Shown: one piece after another, positions 13,045 through 26,800 of the stretch
Position numbering within the stretch: position 1 is the stretch's first letter
How the letters are laid out: each line of letters starts with the position of its first letter
NCBI GenBank assembly: GCA_964035545.1
Contig: OZ037769.1
Coordinates: forward strand, 14,934,633-14,998,632
Direction of reading: 5' to 3'
Length of the DNA stretch: 64,000 bases
DNA from: Bugula neritina
Lineage: Eukaryota > Bryozoa > Gymnolaemata > Cheilostomatida > Bugulidae
Notes under the pieces: generated by a model
What the model was told of the DNA's origin: nothing
Databases searched by the model: none
What the model saw: only the letters and a program-made list of their open reading frames with translations
Made by a program: the position numbers and the translations under genes

Positions 13045-13757
13045 TATAGCACTCTTAAGTTTAACAGGTTCCTTCTGTACTTCTGTGTCGATCATAGCAT
13101 TCTTTGGAGCAGCTGCTATTGTGGCATCCTTTACTGTTAGCAAGGTATATTCAAGTATGTGTTCTAATTGTGCTAAAATAATGCACCCAGATAGAACAAA
13201 TTCTTGAAGATCAGACAAAGCTCTGAACCACAGGCTATCCTAATAATCAATTAGTACACATAATAAAGTGATCAATCTAAGACAATATAACTGGACAAAA
13301 CTACCAGCTTTTTTGAGAAATTCTTACATATATACACAGCCTCATTATATCCAACCAGTTGATCATATATAAGCTATAACTATTTCAGGTATTCAATATA
13401 TGTCAAATTAGGTTTTGCTTAAAATTGTTTGTTTAAAAAATCCATGCAAATGCTCTTTCTTATATATCAATTAAATTACAATTGTTTCAAATTTCGTCTA
13501 TAACAAAAACAATTTCAGAAATACAAAGCTTACAGGTTGACAAGAACCTAGATTTGCAGTTTATTGTTATGTGTGGCATTTTCAGGAGATGTATCATGGT
13601 TCGGCAGTCTGCTGGAGTTTAGGAAAAGGAATTACATTATAGGTAGTTTACTTGGAATAGTCAGTAGCCTGTGTACTGCCAGTCAAACACTGTTTCTGTT
13701 TGAACTCGAACTAATGGCTGAGGGTATTGAAGGACTAGCCTTAGTACCTTTAGCTGG
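13045..13757 (+). pseudogene. Relic of a lost SLC16-like gene (exons G and H)
   Basis: At about 13050-13144 a 5'-shortened exon G is recognisable (ending AFFGAAAIVASFTVSK with its GT donor) but frameshifted upstream. At 13588-13757 an exon H follows an intact AG acceptor: EMYHGSAVCWSLGKGIT, a stop and one-base shift, then GSLLGIVSSLCTASQ... to LALVPLAG and a GT donor. Neither exon A-F nor exon I of this unit was found between copies 2 and 3, so the unit is truncated at both ends. Closest by eye to copies 1 and 2. Confidence 0.8.
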
Positions 13758-13829
13758 TAAATATTTTAGGAATATGTCTTACAATCAAATATAACAGAAA
13801 TGATGGTATAAAAAATTCACTCAAGTTTA

Positions 13830-14031
13830 TATAAGTCCCTTATGCCCCTCTGTTAAACTCCTGATAAAGAGTGCTTTTGTTAAATTAGGCTCAGGACTTG
13901 TTCGGATGGGGCACAGCAACAACTATGACTGGGTGCTCTTCCTAACATCACAAATAGCCTTTGTCAAGATCGAACTCCTGACCTCCTGTTTACTAAGCAA
14001 ACGCTCTAACTCCTAGGCCATGGCTGCTCCC
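13830..14031 (-). repeat. tRNA-derived SINE, near full length
   Basis: Antisense copy with tail, core (GGGGCACAGCAACAACTATG), B box region (TCAAGATCGAACTCCTGACC on the + strand) and A box region (CTCCTAGGCCATGGCTGCTC). It follows directly after the exon relic. Confidence 0.75.
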
Positions 14032-14675
14032 TAGAAATGATTGCGCTATAATAAGGCTATATTGATTGCAGAGGATCTTGTTATGCCCATTTTAAAACCT
14101 AGCTAATTATAATCAATCGGTTTAAATGCTTCATCTATTTTATAAAACTTCATTTCTAGATTCTGTAGTTAGTAAAAAATTTGGATTTAATAATCTGTAC
14201 TTTTAAATTTTTGTCAAGATATGTGGCAGTTGCAAAGATTGAGTAAACAGTGTGACTAAAAGTGTGCTTTTAAAGTTATATGCGGCAACACTCTTCAATT
14301 ATACTGCATAAAGTTGCATGTATACTTTTTAAAACCAAAAGAAGCACCACTTAACTGATGAGTTAGTGGCAAGTTATTAAGTGACTCACTTTTACATCGA
14401 CTGGCTAGACTTATAATCATGCATGCTTTGTTCGAAAGAGCAAAGCAGTTTCTAGTAACAAAATGACTATCAAAAAGTTATTAGACCGTATCCTTCAAGG
14501 GATTCATTGAGATTTGAGCGTCATGTACATACTACTTGCAATTGACAACACTTTTTGAGGGTTCTGCTTAGTATGTAGATGTTATAGTATTCCTCAAACA
14601 CAATCGTGTTCAATGCTTTGACAGATGCATTAGCTCCAGTCAGATGCTTAGATAGTGTTAAGTAGTGTTTTAGAC

Positions 14676-17600
14676 ATGGGAAATATGAGAAGTTTGGAGA
14701 TTGCCAAAGATAAAGGTTACTCTTGGATTATAGTCTTGACATCTTCTCTGTCTCACTTTGCCAACGTGGGATTTAGTTTTGGAATAGCTGGTAACTTAAC
14801 GATAGTTCACCAAGAGTTCTTCAAAGTGGACTTACAGCAAGGGAGTTTAGTTGGATCTGTACACATAGGCGTACTATCTCTGTTTGGTAAGTTATAAAAC
14901 TTTGAATTTGCATGCGCTTTATGATGGAACTTGGAAATAATGTTTGAAAACTATACCTTGTAAAAAAATTGTTGCATTGTGTAGCTCTTTAAACAAGTCT
15001 TCTCCTCTCTCTGCTCTGTCCTGTTCAGGTAGTGGTAATGTGTAGTTCTATTAAATGACTTTCATTAATAATAAAATTTATTGTTTGATACCTATTTAAC
15101 AAAAGGTTATTTTATTTATAGTATACATTTTCTTCATTGTTTCAATGCTGAAAAATAATAGTTTTGCTTAAACTAAGATGCATAAAACTGGAATTAAAAC
15201 TAAATAGATACAATTTTATCAGCTACACTTCTTCTCGCTGTATTTGCAGGGCCACTAACAGCAGCAATTGTAAAAAAGTTTGGATGTCAAGTTGCAGAGC
15301 TTATCGGTGGTGTTCTTATTCTAGTTGGAGTTGGTTTGTGCGCTTTTTCTACAGCACTTTGGCATGCTGTTGTCTCCTACGGTGTCATAGCAGGTAACAA
15401 ACGTTGATATATTTCACTAGCAAAACAAAAAGTAACATGCTTATTATGTCTTAAGATGGCGGCTGGCTTTGGCTATGCATAGTCTATTGCAAAAATTAAA
15501 ATAAAAAATCTTATGCATATGCTATAAAAACAAATGATGAATTTAAAAAGAGCTTATTTTCAGGATTTCAATTGAATAACTACTTGGCAAGTCATTATTA
15601 GTGCTGAAACAGCGTAATCCTTTAGTTTTGATAAACTGTGTCTTATAGTTTTTCTTATTTATAACCTATAATGTTGTTTATAGCACTACTACATGTACAT
15701 GTAGCTAATCTTTCCTTCTATAACATTTCATATTTATATGCCGATACAATAACAATATTAGAGAAAAATATGTTTACAATAAAGAACAGCTAGCAATCAT
15801 TGTAAGCATTGCAATGAATATACCTGAGCTGAAGCTTACAGAAATTGGTACGCTTGGGAGCAGTACATCTATTTACAAACACAACTAAAGCTATAACATA
15901 AAAATATACACAATTATCAATTCAATGTACTGATATATATCTGCTTTAATTACAGTATATGTTATAGTCATATATGTGCATTAGTGTCAGTTGTATATGA
16001 TACATGCAGACAAATAAGGGCTTAATTGAAAATTGCTTAGATATAGTTCACACATCATAGCTTCAAAACTTGCATATTTTGAAGCAAAGTTTCTTAAAAG
16101 TCATTTAAAGCTTTGTTTCATAATCTTGCGAGAGTCACACATTAAATTAAATGCAGTTGTAAATTTTGATGAAGATAATGATAGCTCATACACATTGAAC
16201 TGGCACTACAACTTGATGAATTTAACTTTTTTGCCATACTGAATTGCAGACTAAGATGTGCTGAGAAGGTATAAAAGCTGCCGGTTTTATTATAATATAT
16301 ATTCGAAATATTTTATATTAGGAGTTTTTTGGTTGCCAGCTAGTATAAGGTCACATAGTTTAGTAGTAAAAGAGAAGTGGTTAAAACACATTATGTAAGT
16401 AGCAGAGCCAGTTGAAACTGTATATAATATGACACAATTCTAGCACATTATAAGTACGTGAAACTTCTAAGGCTATTATGCTTAACGTTCTCAACCATAA
16501 AGTGCTATTTAATCCGTAGGAATTATGATTCGTATAGGAACTTCACATGTTATCACCCAAGCTACTTATCATTATTAAGTAGTTGATAATGACACTTTAA
16601 CAATTTTAAAACTTACAGAAAGCAATTTAATTGTTTGCAGCTGATTTGTTTTGCGCATAATATTATATATTCGCCATTACTGGCCACAGAATGCACTAAA
16701 AGTAAACTTGATGGTAATAACTGTGACTGTACCTGATTTTACTTACCCTATTAGCTCTTACCTCTTCTTCTTTAGAAAGCACTAGAGTATATAGCAAGTG
16801 GTGCTCCTCAATAGGCTGCAGTCTTTGGTTAGCTCATACATGTCAATTAGTTGTCAAATGACTAGTGTGCACATCATTACGTATAAATGTAGATCATTTT
16901 ACTGTATAGAAAGTTTAGATTCAAGTTCTCGTAAGTTTTTGGTAAAAAGGTAAAAAGCTATTGTAATAAGTGGATTTCTTTGCATAGATTGTGGGGGGTA
17001 CACCGCGAGATGTTGCTCTGGTGACTGTCATGCTTTTAGAGCTTTGTTTCCTAAGTTCATCATATGTGCACATGAGCGATTCGTGATTTCCTCTTTGGAT
17101 AACAAGCGTATATGAGAAGAGTATGCCCCGTGTTCATTCTTCTAGTTGCTAGTGTTTCTAACCGTAGCTCTTCGCGTGCCGCAGTTACACTATCTCTTCC
17201 TTTAATTTTGAATATGAATCTAACAGCACCATTTTGAACCATTTCAATGTCGTGCTTTAAATATTCAGTGGAAGTGTCCCAGACAGATGCTGCGTATTCA
17301 ATATGGGGCCTACACAAACTAGTGTAAGCCAGTAGTCTTGCATCGGTAGGAGCATTATGCAGTGCATGCTTAATTAGACCAAGTTGCCTCTTAGCTTTCC
17401 CTATCTTAGTTCTAATGCGATTGGTAAACTTTAAGTTAGATTGGAGGATAACACCTAAGTATTTAGCATCACTAATTTTTTTAAGAGATGAACCATTCAG
17501 TATATAGTCGGCATTGAGTGAGGTGTTAACATGACCAAATGACAGAACCGAGCATTTCTCAACATTGAAGGACATTGACCATTTATCTGCCCATTGCTGC

Positions 17601-20600
17601 AAGGAAGAAATATTATGTTGGAGCTTGTTTTTGTCCATTGAATTGTTGACTATTTGGTAAATAAGGGTGTCGTCTGCAAATAAACTGATATGGCAATCTA
17701 GGTGCAGAGGTAGATCATTTATATATGCCAAAAAGAGAGTAGGCCCCAGAACTGAACCCTGTGGCACTCCAGAGGTTACACACAGTTCAGAAGATAGGGT
17801 CCCTTTGATTCTGACTTTCTGCTTACGGTCTAACAGGAAGTTGTGTATCCTTTGTACTATTTGTTTAGTTATTAATGGAATTTTAAAGAGTTTTCGCATT
17901 AGAAGTTCATGGGGTACTTTATCAAATGCTTTGGCGAAGTCCAGTACTACAGCATGGACATTGTTGCAGTTGTCCACCAGTTTGGATATTTGATAAGTGC
18001 TAATTGCTGTTTATTAATTTTTGGTTTTTTAAATTAAAGATATTATTGTCGAATAGAAGTTTGAACATTTTGCCAGCAAGAATTATCATGCAATTCTGCT
18101 TTAATCGGATTAACAAAAATTAACCAAAATAAAGATAAATATTTTAGCATCTTTGGTCAATTTAACAAACTAATGTTCAAATAGCTTATCTCCATTTGCT
18201 GGCTATATACAACAGGTGATAAAAATTTAAAAAGGCAATTTTTTAAAACCTATTGTGGTAGTTTTCTGCTCAGTATTGCAGACTTATATATGTATTTTGT
18301 ATGAGTATAATACCCTGTAGAGCTATATTACCCTAGACGACATTGTTGGTTTCAACAGAAGCCATAACAGTGGTGTGCTGTGCTTCAAGTTGAAACATGT
18401 GAGCTATCATCAGTGAACAATTTTGCATAAGCTATTGTTATAGATAGTTGTGCTTGCTTGCATATGAGTCAGTTTACTTCATTTAGTACACACCAGCAAC
18501 TTATGACCTAACATTAAAGTTTGCTCAAAATCAATTGAAATTTACTATACATGCTATTTTTATGTGCTGGTTTTAATTACGTATAACGGAAAAGGCTGGA
18601 AGGGGATTCCCCAACATTAAAGCACAGGTCATTGTCATATGCACTTAATATTCTATATGTGCGGACCGTTACGAAAAACCTTAACGGTCCGCAACCAAAA
18701 CTAGCTGAATAATTAGGGAAAAACATAGGAAATGAAGCAAAATTAAAATGAACTTTGATTCTTTAGGTGTATCTATTGGTGTTTTACTAGTTTTGGCCAA
18801 AAGACTATGTTCATTACCAGCTAAATTGTGAAAAATAGCCAAAAACTGAAGATATCCAGTGTGTACTAAATTAAGTAAAATGACCCATATATGATATAAA
18901 GTTTATATACATATAGCAGCTTCTGATTCAAAAATATAGTTGCCCCCCACTGGGAATCGAGCCCGAGACCTCTGGCATGCAAGCAAGTACGCTAACCGTT
19001 ACACCAAGGGCCCGACCACTGTTAAACACATCACTACACTGATTAACATGAAAGATTGAAGGTTATAGATTGTATTTCTTTGTTTCATGTGGTCATGTGG
19101 TCATCCACTTGCTTTGCATAACTCCATGTGCTCTTAGAGCAGTTTTTATGTACTTATAAGTGTTAACTTAACAATATTTATTGGGTTATATAGATACTAT
19201 AATTATATTTTGCAACTTGTTACAAAATTGGTGAGTTTGCAGTAAAATGAGTGCACTGTGCATCCACAAATTTACACCATTTATACTTGTAGACATACTT
19301 AGTATAGTAGAGTAACTCAGAGAGTTCTACGAGATTTTCTCAGTCTAAAATATAACCAGTTAGTTGAGTTGTTAATTAAACTGTTCAAGTTATAATAGCT
19401 ATCAGTATATACATAAAGTGTATGTATTCTGAGTCAGGTTTTACAAACTATAGATTGTTTCTAAACATATTAATGTATTGTTCCCACTTGACATAATTGG
19501 TTGATTTTGTATCGATAGCACCTGACAGATCTTTTTCTTAAAAAAGATCTCTATTATTTTTTAAAGAGGATGTTTGAAGACTTATCAAATAACTTGTTGA
19601 GTGAGTGCATATATGCTGTTTTGTAATTAAAGTGATTCTTTATAGTAGATTGTGAAATATACTATGCTAATGCCTTTAAAAATAATTGGGAAAATAAATA
19701 ACGAAAAATTGTATATTTGCAATATATGATACGCCATGATTCTAATAATAGTGTAGGTCATAAATTTTGAATTAACAAGCTTTTTCAATTTTGTAAAATA
19801 ATGATCGTTTTTGTAACTTGATTAAGTTAGGTACATTTTAATCTTTTTAAAGCATTTTTGCTGCTTTTTGTTTTAGGTGTTGGAGTTTCATTCAGCTACA
19901 CAGCAAGCTCACAAATACTTGCGGTATATTTCGACCGGTTGAAATATCTTGCGTTCTCTTTAGCTATATTTGGATTTTATATTGGTATAATGGCGTGGCC
20001 CATATTCTCTCAATTTCTCTTTGATAAGTTTGGATACTCCAAGGCTATGGGTATTATGACCAGCATCCATGTTCTTCATATCATAGCAGGAATATCTTTT
20101 TTTGAACCTAAAGAAGGTAAATAAATTCTAATCTTTATTTGTTTAATTATTGAGAATAAAATTGGAAAATTAAAATTTATAGCAATCAAAGAGTTGAAAC
20201 TTTTTTGCTTGTTTCAAATCAATCAACCAAAGCATACGGCAATGCCACGCTCATTAATACATACGCCTCAATTTATCTGTAATATGTTTATTTATTTTAT
20301 ATTTCAGTTAGGTGATCCAATAGCTTGTGGAAAAGATAGTTTACTTGTTAAGTTTTGGTCAGCCATTTTAAACTTAATTTTCATGGGCCACAATTTGAAT
20401 TTTGCATCAAGTTTATCAAAAGCACTTACTCACACCTTAAGTGTAGATGTTTATGATTTGATAAAGCTGTTGATTGATGTTTTACAGCACAGTTAAAAAG
20501 CATTAAGACTATTCAAAATTCTGAAGGTGAAAGTGATAAAAGTGATTTGGATATGAATAGCATGACTGTGAAAGATTCTGAGGTACAAGCAGACAATATA

Positions 20601-20715
20601 TATTTACATGTTGAACAGTTAAATGAATAGACAGTGGGGCTATAAGTTGTGTAGCTCAATATTATTATCTAAACATATGAGTATATATATGAATATATAT
20701 GAATATATATGTATA

Positions 20716-20801
<86 letters not shown>

Positions 20802-23800
20802 GTACTTGAATTTGTCAGTGATTGCTCTATATTATTGTTAGCCATGGGGTCTTAAGTTTGAAATACAGCCTAAATAAATTACATATAATATAATTAAGTT
20901 AGTTCTAATGAAAATTATAGATTTCTATGCATGTTATAGAATGTGTGTGTATATATGTGACCAGTCGCGACAAAACCGGGGATGTGGCGGCGTTTATAAA
21001 GTGTAGTAAATGAAGGTTTAATTTGGAAATACTTAAATTTGAAATTAATTTCCAGTTTTTAGGTTTTGAACTTTTCTAATACAAAGAAATCCAAGGATTT
21101 CAAAAATCATACTTTCGTAAGCATTTGATGATTCCTTCAGCTCTAAAATTGCATTTAAAGTTGGTAACTAAGGCATTCAATTTTTTAAATGATGAAAAAA
21201 TTGCGAAGTTATCAAGTAAAGAAAGAAGACAATTTTAGTTATTTTCATAGCATGAGATCTTGCAAATTTATTTTTTATCAAATGAATTTAGCTTACACCT
21301 CTTTCTTCGCATTGTCAGGAGCATCGTATTTAAAATCGAAGGCTAGTTTTAGTTTTTCATCGTGATCCATCTAAAGTTAGCTTTTAAGTTACTGAGCTGT
21401 TTTGCCCTTTGGTGATAAATGCAAAACTTAATCTTTATCTTTAGCGTTCAAGCTTGAAAATCACAACAATGCAGGTAATTATACTCAAAACCATCATTTA
21501 CGCTACTAACTTAGAATTGTTGCTAGGATTATTTGTAGTTATTTTCTTATTAATATTCATACTGATAATATCACTAGGAGTATGTCTATTCTATATTTAT
21601 ATTAGTAACTATTTAAATGACTCTCACTATGACTCACAGTTTGAGGTACGGTTACTCATAATGATAATCATAATGAATATCATTCATGATTTACTGATAC
21701 TGGTATTTGGCAGTAAAACCAAATGTAGCTCATTAATATTAATAGTATAACTTAAGTAATGATTAATAATTAAATTCACTATTTGAGTCTGACTCTGAGT
21801 TTCGCCTTACTTACTTGATTTACTTGAAGATGCAATCACGTTAGACCACTAGATTAGCGTAAGCACTTGATACTCATACTGATAGTATTATATTTATTGA
21901 TTTATTCTATAGTTGATATTTAAATTTACATTGGAATTACTCTTAGTAACTTTTAGCCTCTGTCTTAGATTTTGTCAATACAGTTACTGATTACTGTTAC
22001 GATTAACGGTTCCTTTTGTGATTTTTAAATTAGCTCAAAGTTTTATTTAAAATATAATGATAAAATATTTATCACATTATGCAGGCTTACAGTTACTGTC
22101 AAAGCTCAATTGATAACCCTATTTATATTGATAAAAGCATCACCTCTAACCAAATTGAAATGGTAAATGTGATTAAATGTAAATGAGTATAATGATGAAA
22201 TATTAATGCGAGTTCATGGTGATTCTATAGTTGACTGACTTAGTTCTTCAGTAAGTTACTTTTAGTCTTATTTAGTGAGTAGTAACACTAACTGAATGCA
22301 TAAATAGTCTAAACTTTTTAATTTTATTATAAAGGATGAGCAAAAATTTATTCATATTTTAAAGTAATTTATTGAATTCAAATTGATTTTATAGTAAATG
22401 TCTGTAATAGATTCAGTTGCACTTAGCTAGCTTTTTTACTCAATTAAATGCTTGAGTGGTTAATAGACATTGCTTCAAAATTGCCAATTGCAGATATGCT
22501 AGATATTCAAGTGCATAATGTGTAATTTTACTGATAATACTATGTTAATATAGAATAATCCGATATTCTGTACATTTTAGAAAGTGGACTTATGAGAGCA
22601 TTAGAGTGAAGACTTATACCTACACAACTCTACTACCTATCAATCTAACACTTCTAATGTAGACACTCTGAATTTTGACTTGCAAGGTTATGGCTTCTGC
22701 TTATTTCATTCATAAAAAGGTTTGCAGTCTTTTAATGATGTGCTTGAAAATTTTCAACAATTTTTTAAATTTAAATTGTTCTGTTTAATTCAATAAATTT
22801 AGATGTTGATAAAATGCAGGATGACAATTAACTGCTGCTATAGTAGTACCACAAGAGTGTTTAACCAACTAAATTTTTATAATATAACTGCATATAGTTT
22901 CTAATCAAGCTACCGTTTTCTTTTGTTATTTAAAAAAGTCAACATTGTACTTTCAGCTCTGGAATAGACAATAGATGGGTAGATTGGCAGGATGGATGTC
23001 AAGTAGCAGCATCTGTAATTGTTAGAAAATCAGCTAATGATAGTGATGAAGCTTTTGCCACACACATGATGTTATGTGTTCATACTCCGTAAACTCATAT
23101 TATGAAGACCAAGGAAGTAGAAAGATGAAAAGTGCCTTTTTTGCAAAAACCGTAGAAGCTACCTAATTTTCTTCTCTTGATTAGAGTTAATTCAAGCACA
23201 ATGGTTGTATCCAGGCTGGATTTTTTACTGCATTTAATTAATTAATTTTTTAAAATAATGTGTTTGATGTTTTAAATGTGAATATTAATGCCTAATAAAA
23301 CTCAAACGTTCTAATAGCTGATTTTATGTTTATATTTTCAACATCAATTGCTAAATTTAGTTGCCGTTAGACATTATAAAGATATTTATGAATGAATCTC
23401 GAATGATCTCATAATAGTCAAATAATTTTCTCATAAGTGTTCTACTCATTAAGCAATAACTATGAAACAGCACAGCTCAATAGCTGCAGTTTGATATATT
23501 ACACAATATATTAGAGGAGAGGAAGATATTCAATGTATAACAGGAAGCAGCTGCCATTTTGTTTTATATGACTTCCTGCTGACTTGGATGCCTAATTTAA
23601 ATATCTCAACACACAAACTTGCTGAAACATTCTCTTCTTTGCTGGAATTGTTAAACCTTTCATTAAATAAACAAAATAAAAAGCAAATTGACAAATGAAT
23701 TAGACAAAAAGTTTGGCGGCCATATTTGACCTAATTTTTAGTTGAGGCAGCATGAAATTTAGTTTAACAGAAAGCCCAAATTTTCACAATTATTTTGGTA

Positions 23801-26800
23801 CCAAATTTGTCACCATTCCTATTATACAAAGACCCGTTGCTAAGGCTTGTAAATTGTAAACAAATAATTCTCAACTTATTCTAGAGTTGCCAACTTTAAA
23901 TGCGATTTTCTCGAAACAGTAATTTAGAAATTCTAAAAACGTTAAGGTTTTTAAATATTAATATCTCGAGTTCTATTTATGCTAGAGACTTCAAATAAAG
24001 TGCAAAATGTTTGGAAAAGTCTGCTCTATCACTCCATAGTAATAACTAGGTTTTCAACATTTTATATACATCCCTTGTTTTGTGGTGCCAGGTCACATAT
24101 GAGGTCCTTCTTGTGTTTAATGCTGTTAAACTCTGTAGTATTTCCCTCACGCATGAATGAATAATTTGTTCATTAATTAAAATTTTGCTTTGCAACTTTT
24201 TATTTGCTTTCACTGTAGCTTGAATTATACTGCTTGTGTTCCATTAACAGCCGTTTCAATAATTAACAATCAGAGCTATACTCTGTGTATATATAACCGT
24301 ATTTGTACTGCGTGTTCCACCTTTAAACAAATGCCAACTTCACAGTAACAAAAAAAAGTAAATATATAGTCAGTCATAGAGGTAATCAATTTACAAAAAT
24401 ACGAAGCTTATAATATCATTCTGGAATGATATTATTGGTAACCAGCTGGTTACCAAAAATGTTTCATTGCTATATTATTGTACTATATTTGAAGAGAAAG
24501 CATCAAACCATGTTGAAATATGGAATGTTTTGCTTAAATAAAACTTTATTGCAAAATTTAGCCACACTCTGAATCATAATGAAAAAAATGCTATAGAAAA
24601 TATTATAGAAAAATTAAAGCATAATACTAAAATCTAGTAATTAAATACAATTGAGGTAAGAAAAGATGAGTACATACAATTGTTTGACGGGCACAAAACT
24701 TATAGTCAGTTTATGCTTTGCCGCATGTAATGTTGATTTTTTCAGCAAGACTTAGCAAACAATGACTACTTGGAACTATTTGAACGACAGGAAATATCTT
24801 CTGAAGCCTGTGATGAGTCGTCAGAAAGTATTAAAGCTGATTTTGCAACTTTGTTGAAATCATGGAAGGTAAATTTTAAAAGCATTTTGGTACTTTAAAG
24901 TATATTAGTGTAAAATAGACCATGATAAATATTTTGGCACAATAGTACTTATTTTAACTTAACAGTAATATTTATTGTTATTATAAATAAGTTGATTAGA
25001 AACAGACGGTTAACACAATATTATGTCCAAGCAACTTTTACAAAATAAAACCCCCTGAAGCACTTTTTTTTAAAATTGCTTACAGTTTATTTTACTACTA
25101 TATAGTTAGTATCTGCATGTGCAAAATGTACATCTTTTTTCTAAATCTAGCTAGCATTGTTATATAATAAGCATTACATAAAATTTGCTACTTTTAGCAA
25201 ACCCAACACATCATAAGATTGCGTTAAAGTTTGCTCTAATGTAGTTTTCAGATTGAAAATACCAAATTTTAGGTATGGCTGTCATTGATTAATGCCTTGT
25301 TCTGGACAGCTAATGCTTCTGGTTACCTAATCTTAGTGAATAGCTATATCCTTGATAGCACTGACTTAAATGAGAGTGAGGTAGATTTTGGAGAAACCGT
25401 AATAGGTAAGAAACTTATTCAATAATATAGCTAAATCTTATATGTAATAACTTTTTATTCAAATTCGGCATAATGCAAAACACAGATCTATAAGGAATGC
25501 ATTGTGATATTGAAAATTGTAGTTTAACAAAGCTTTGTCTCAAAGCTAAATAAAAACTACAATAACAGCTACAATAATTCACTGCATTACTCTTTTGACA
25601 GAATATCATTATTTCAATAATGCATTACTTAATTGTTAATAGCTTTAATTTTTGTGACTACTGCAGGAGTATTTAACATAGTTGGGTGTGTCTCAGTGGT
25701 TCTTACAAGTTCTCTCAAGTTTGACAGATTCTTCCTCTATTTCTGTTCCACTGCAGTTTTTGGAGTAGCTGCTATTGTGACAACCTTCGCTACTACCAAA
25801 GTATGAATATTAATATGTACATTTAAGTTTAAATCTGATTATAATATTCACTCTTGAAAACCTTGCTAACTTCCTTGGTTCAAATATGTAACCGAAAATT
25901 CAAATCAACTCTAAAAGCATGCTCTAGTCAAAGGTTTCACATACATTTCTGTCATATAATAAAAAAAAGTTTCAACTAAAAATTGTTCAGTAACAAATAT
26001 TCATATTTTATATTCAACTCAAGCCCAAAATATATTATTAAAATACAAATCTAAAAGCTCTTTATTACTGAGCAGTTAATATATAACTTGAAAAAATGAA
26101 AATAAACTAGTCAATTATAGCTCATGTCATTTAATATGCCAATTGATTATTTACATTCATTCAGGAGGCGTACTACGCTTTCGCAGCCTGTTGGGGTTTA
26201 GGACAGAGTGTTACTGTGACGTGTCTACTTGGCATAACCAGTGACCTGTGCACTGTTAGTCAATTTGCTATACTGTTTGGACTTGAGTTGCTAGCCGAGG
26301 GTATTGGAGAAATAGCCCTGGTACCTTTAGCTGGTAAGTATTTCATTACTTTATGTAAAATGTAGTTCAGTTTTGTAGCTAGAATTTTGGTAGTGCAGCA
26401 CTAACATTAAAAACAGTAATCTCAATGTTGCATATATATTTTTTAATTTTAGACAATGCCTGTAATGGCCTGCAAAGGTTTTTAAAAATCTTTTAACAAC
26501 ATACTAATTCAATTCAATTAAAATTCAGCATTATAGACATTAAGTGTTTGATATTTAGTAGCAACACTTGGTTATACTTTTTATGTAATAAATATTTCAT
26601 ACTATAAAGTTTGCAATCCTAGCTTTACATTTTAAAATAGGACCAATTAGAAACAAAGACCTGACAGTAAAATAATTGCCCTAATTTAAATCTAAAAGCT
26701 GACCCTGACTTACCATTTTACTAAAGACAGTATTATAAAGAAAAGTTTTCAATATAATCATATAACCTTTATATCTCATGAAATTTTAAACTGTACTACA

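Larger units (their letters stand above)
11169..14675. other. Spacer between SLC16-like copies 2 and 3
   Basis: Contains the 3' end of copy 2 (AATAAA at 11214 and another near 11480), a piggyBac-like MITE (11918-12615), decayed exon G and H relics of a lost transporter gene (13045-13757) and a SINE (13830-14031). The stretch 14032-14675 has no recognisable gene and presumably holds the promoter and leader of copy 3. Confidence 0.6.
15394..19876. other. 4.5-kb intron B-C of copy 3
   Basis: Contains the antisense LINE fragment (16985-18003), a perfect 11-bp inverted repeat at 18661-18692 and a tRNA-like sequence at 18943-19014. The remainder (15400-16980 and 19020-19870) is AT-rich with no coding signal seen. 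Confidence 0.6.

Noticed and set aside
17667-17993. 108-codon + strand frame over the LINE fragment
   Set aside because: Antisense shadow of the reverse transcriptase frame.
18943-19014. Functional tRNA gene
   Set aside because: A and B boxes are present, but the acceptor arms do not pair.
21454-21750. Hydrophobic 98-codon open frame in intron D-E of copy 3
   Set aside because: Ile/Leu-rich product of AT-rich, partly repetitive DNA; no family resemblance, no splice context, and it lies inside an intron.
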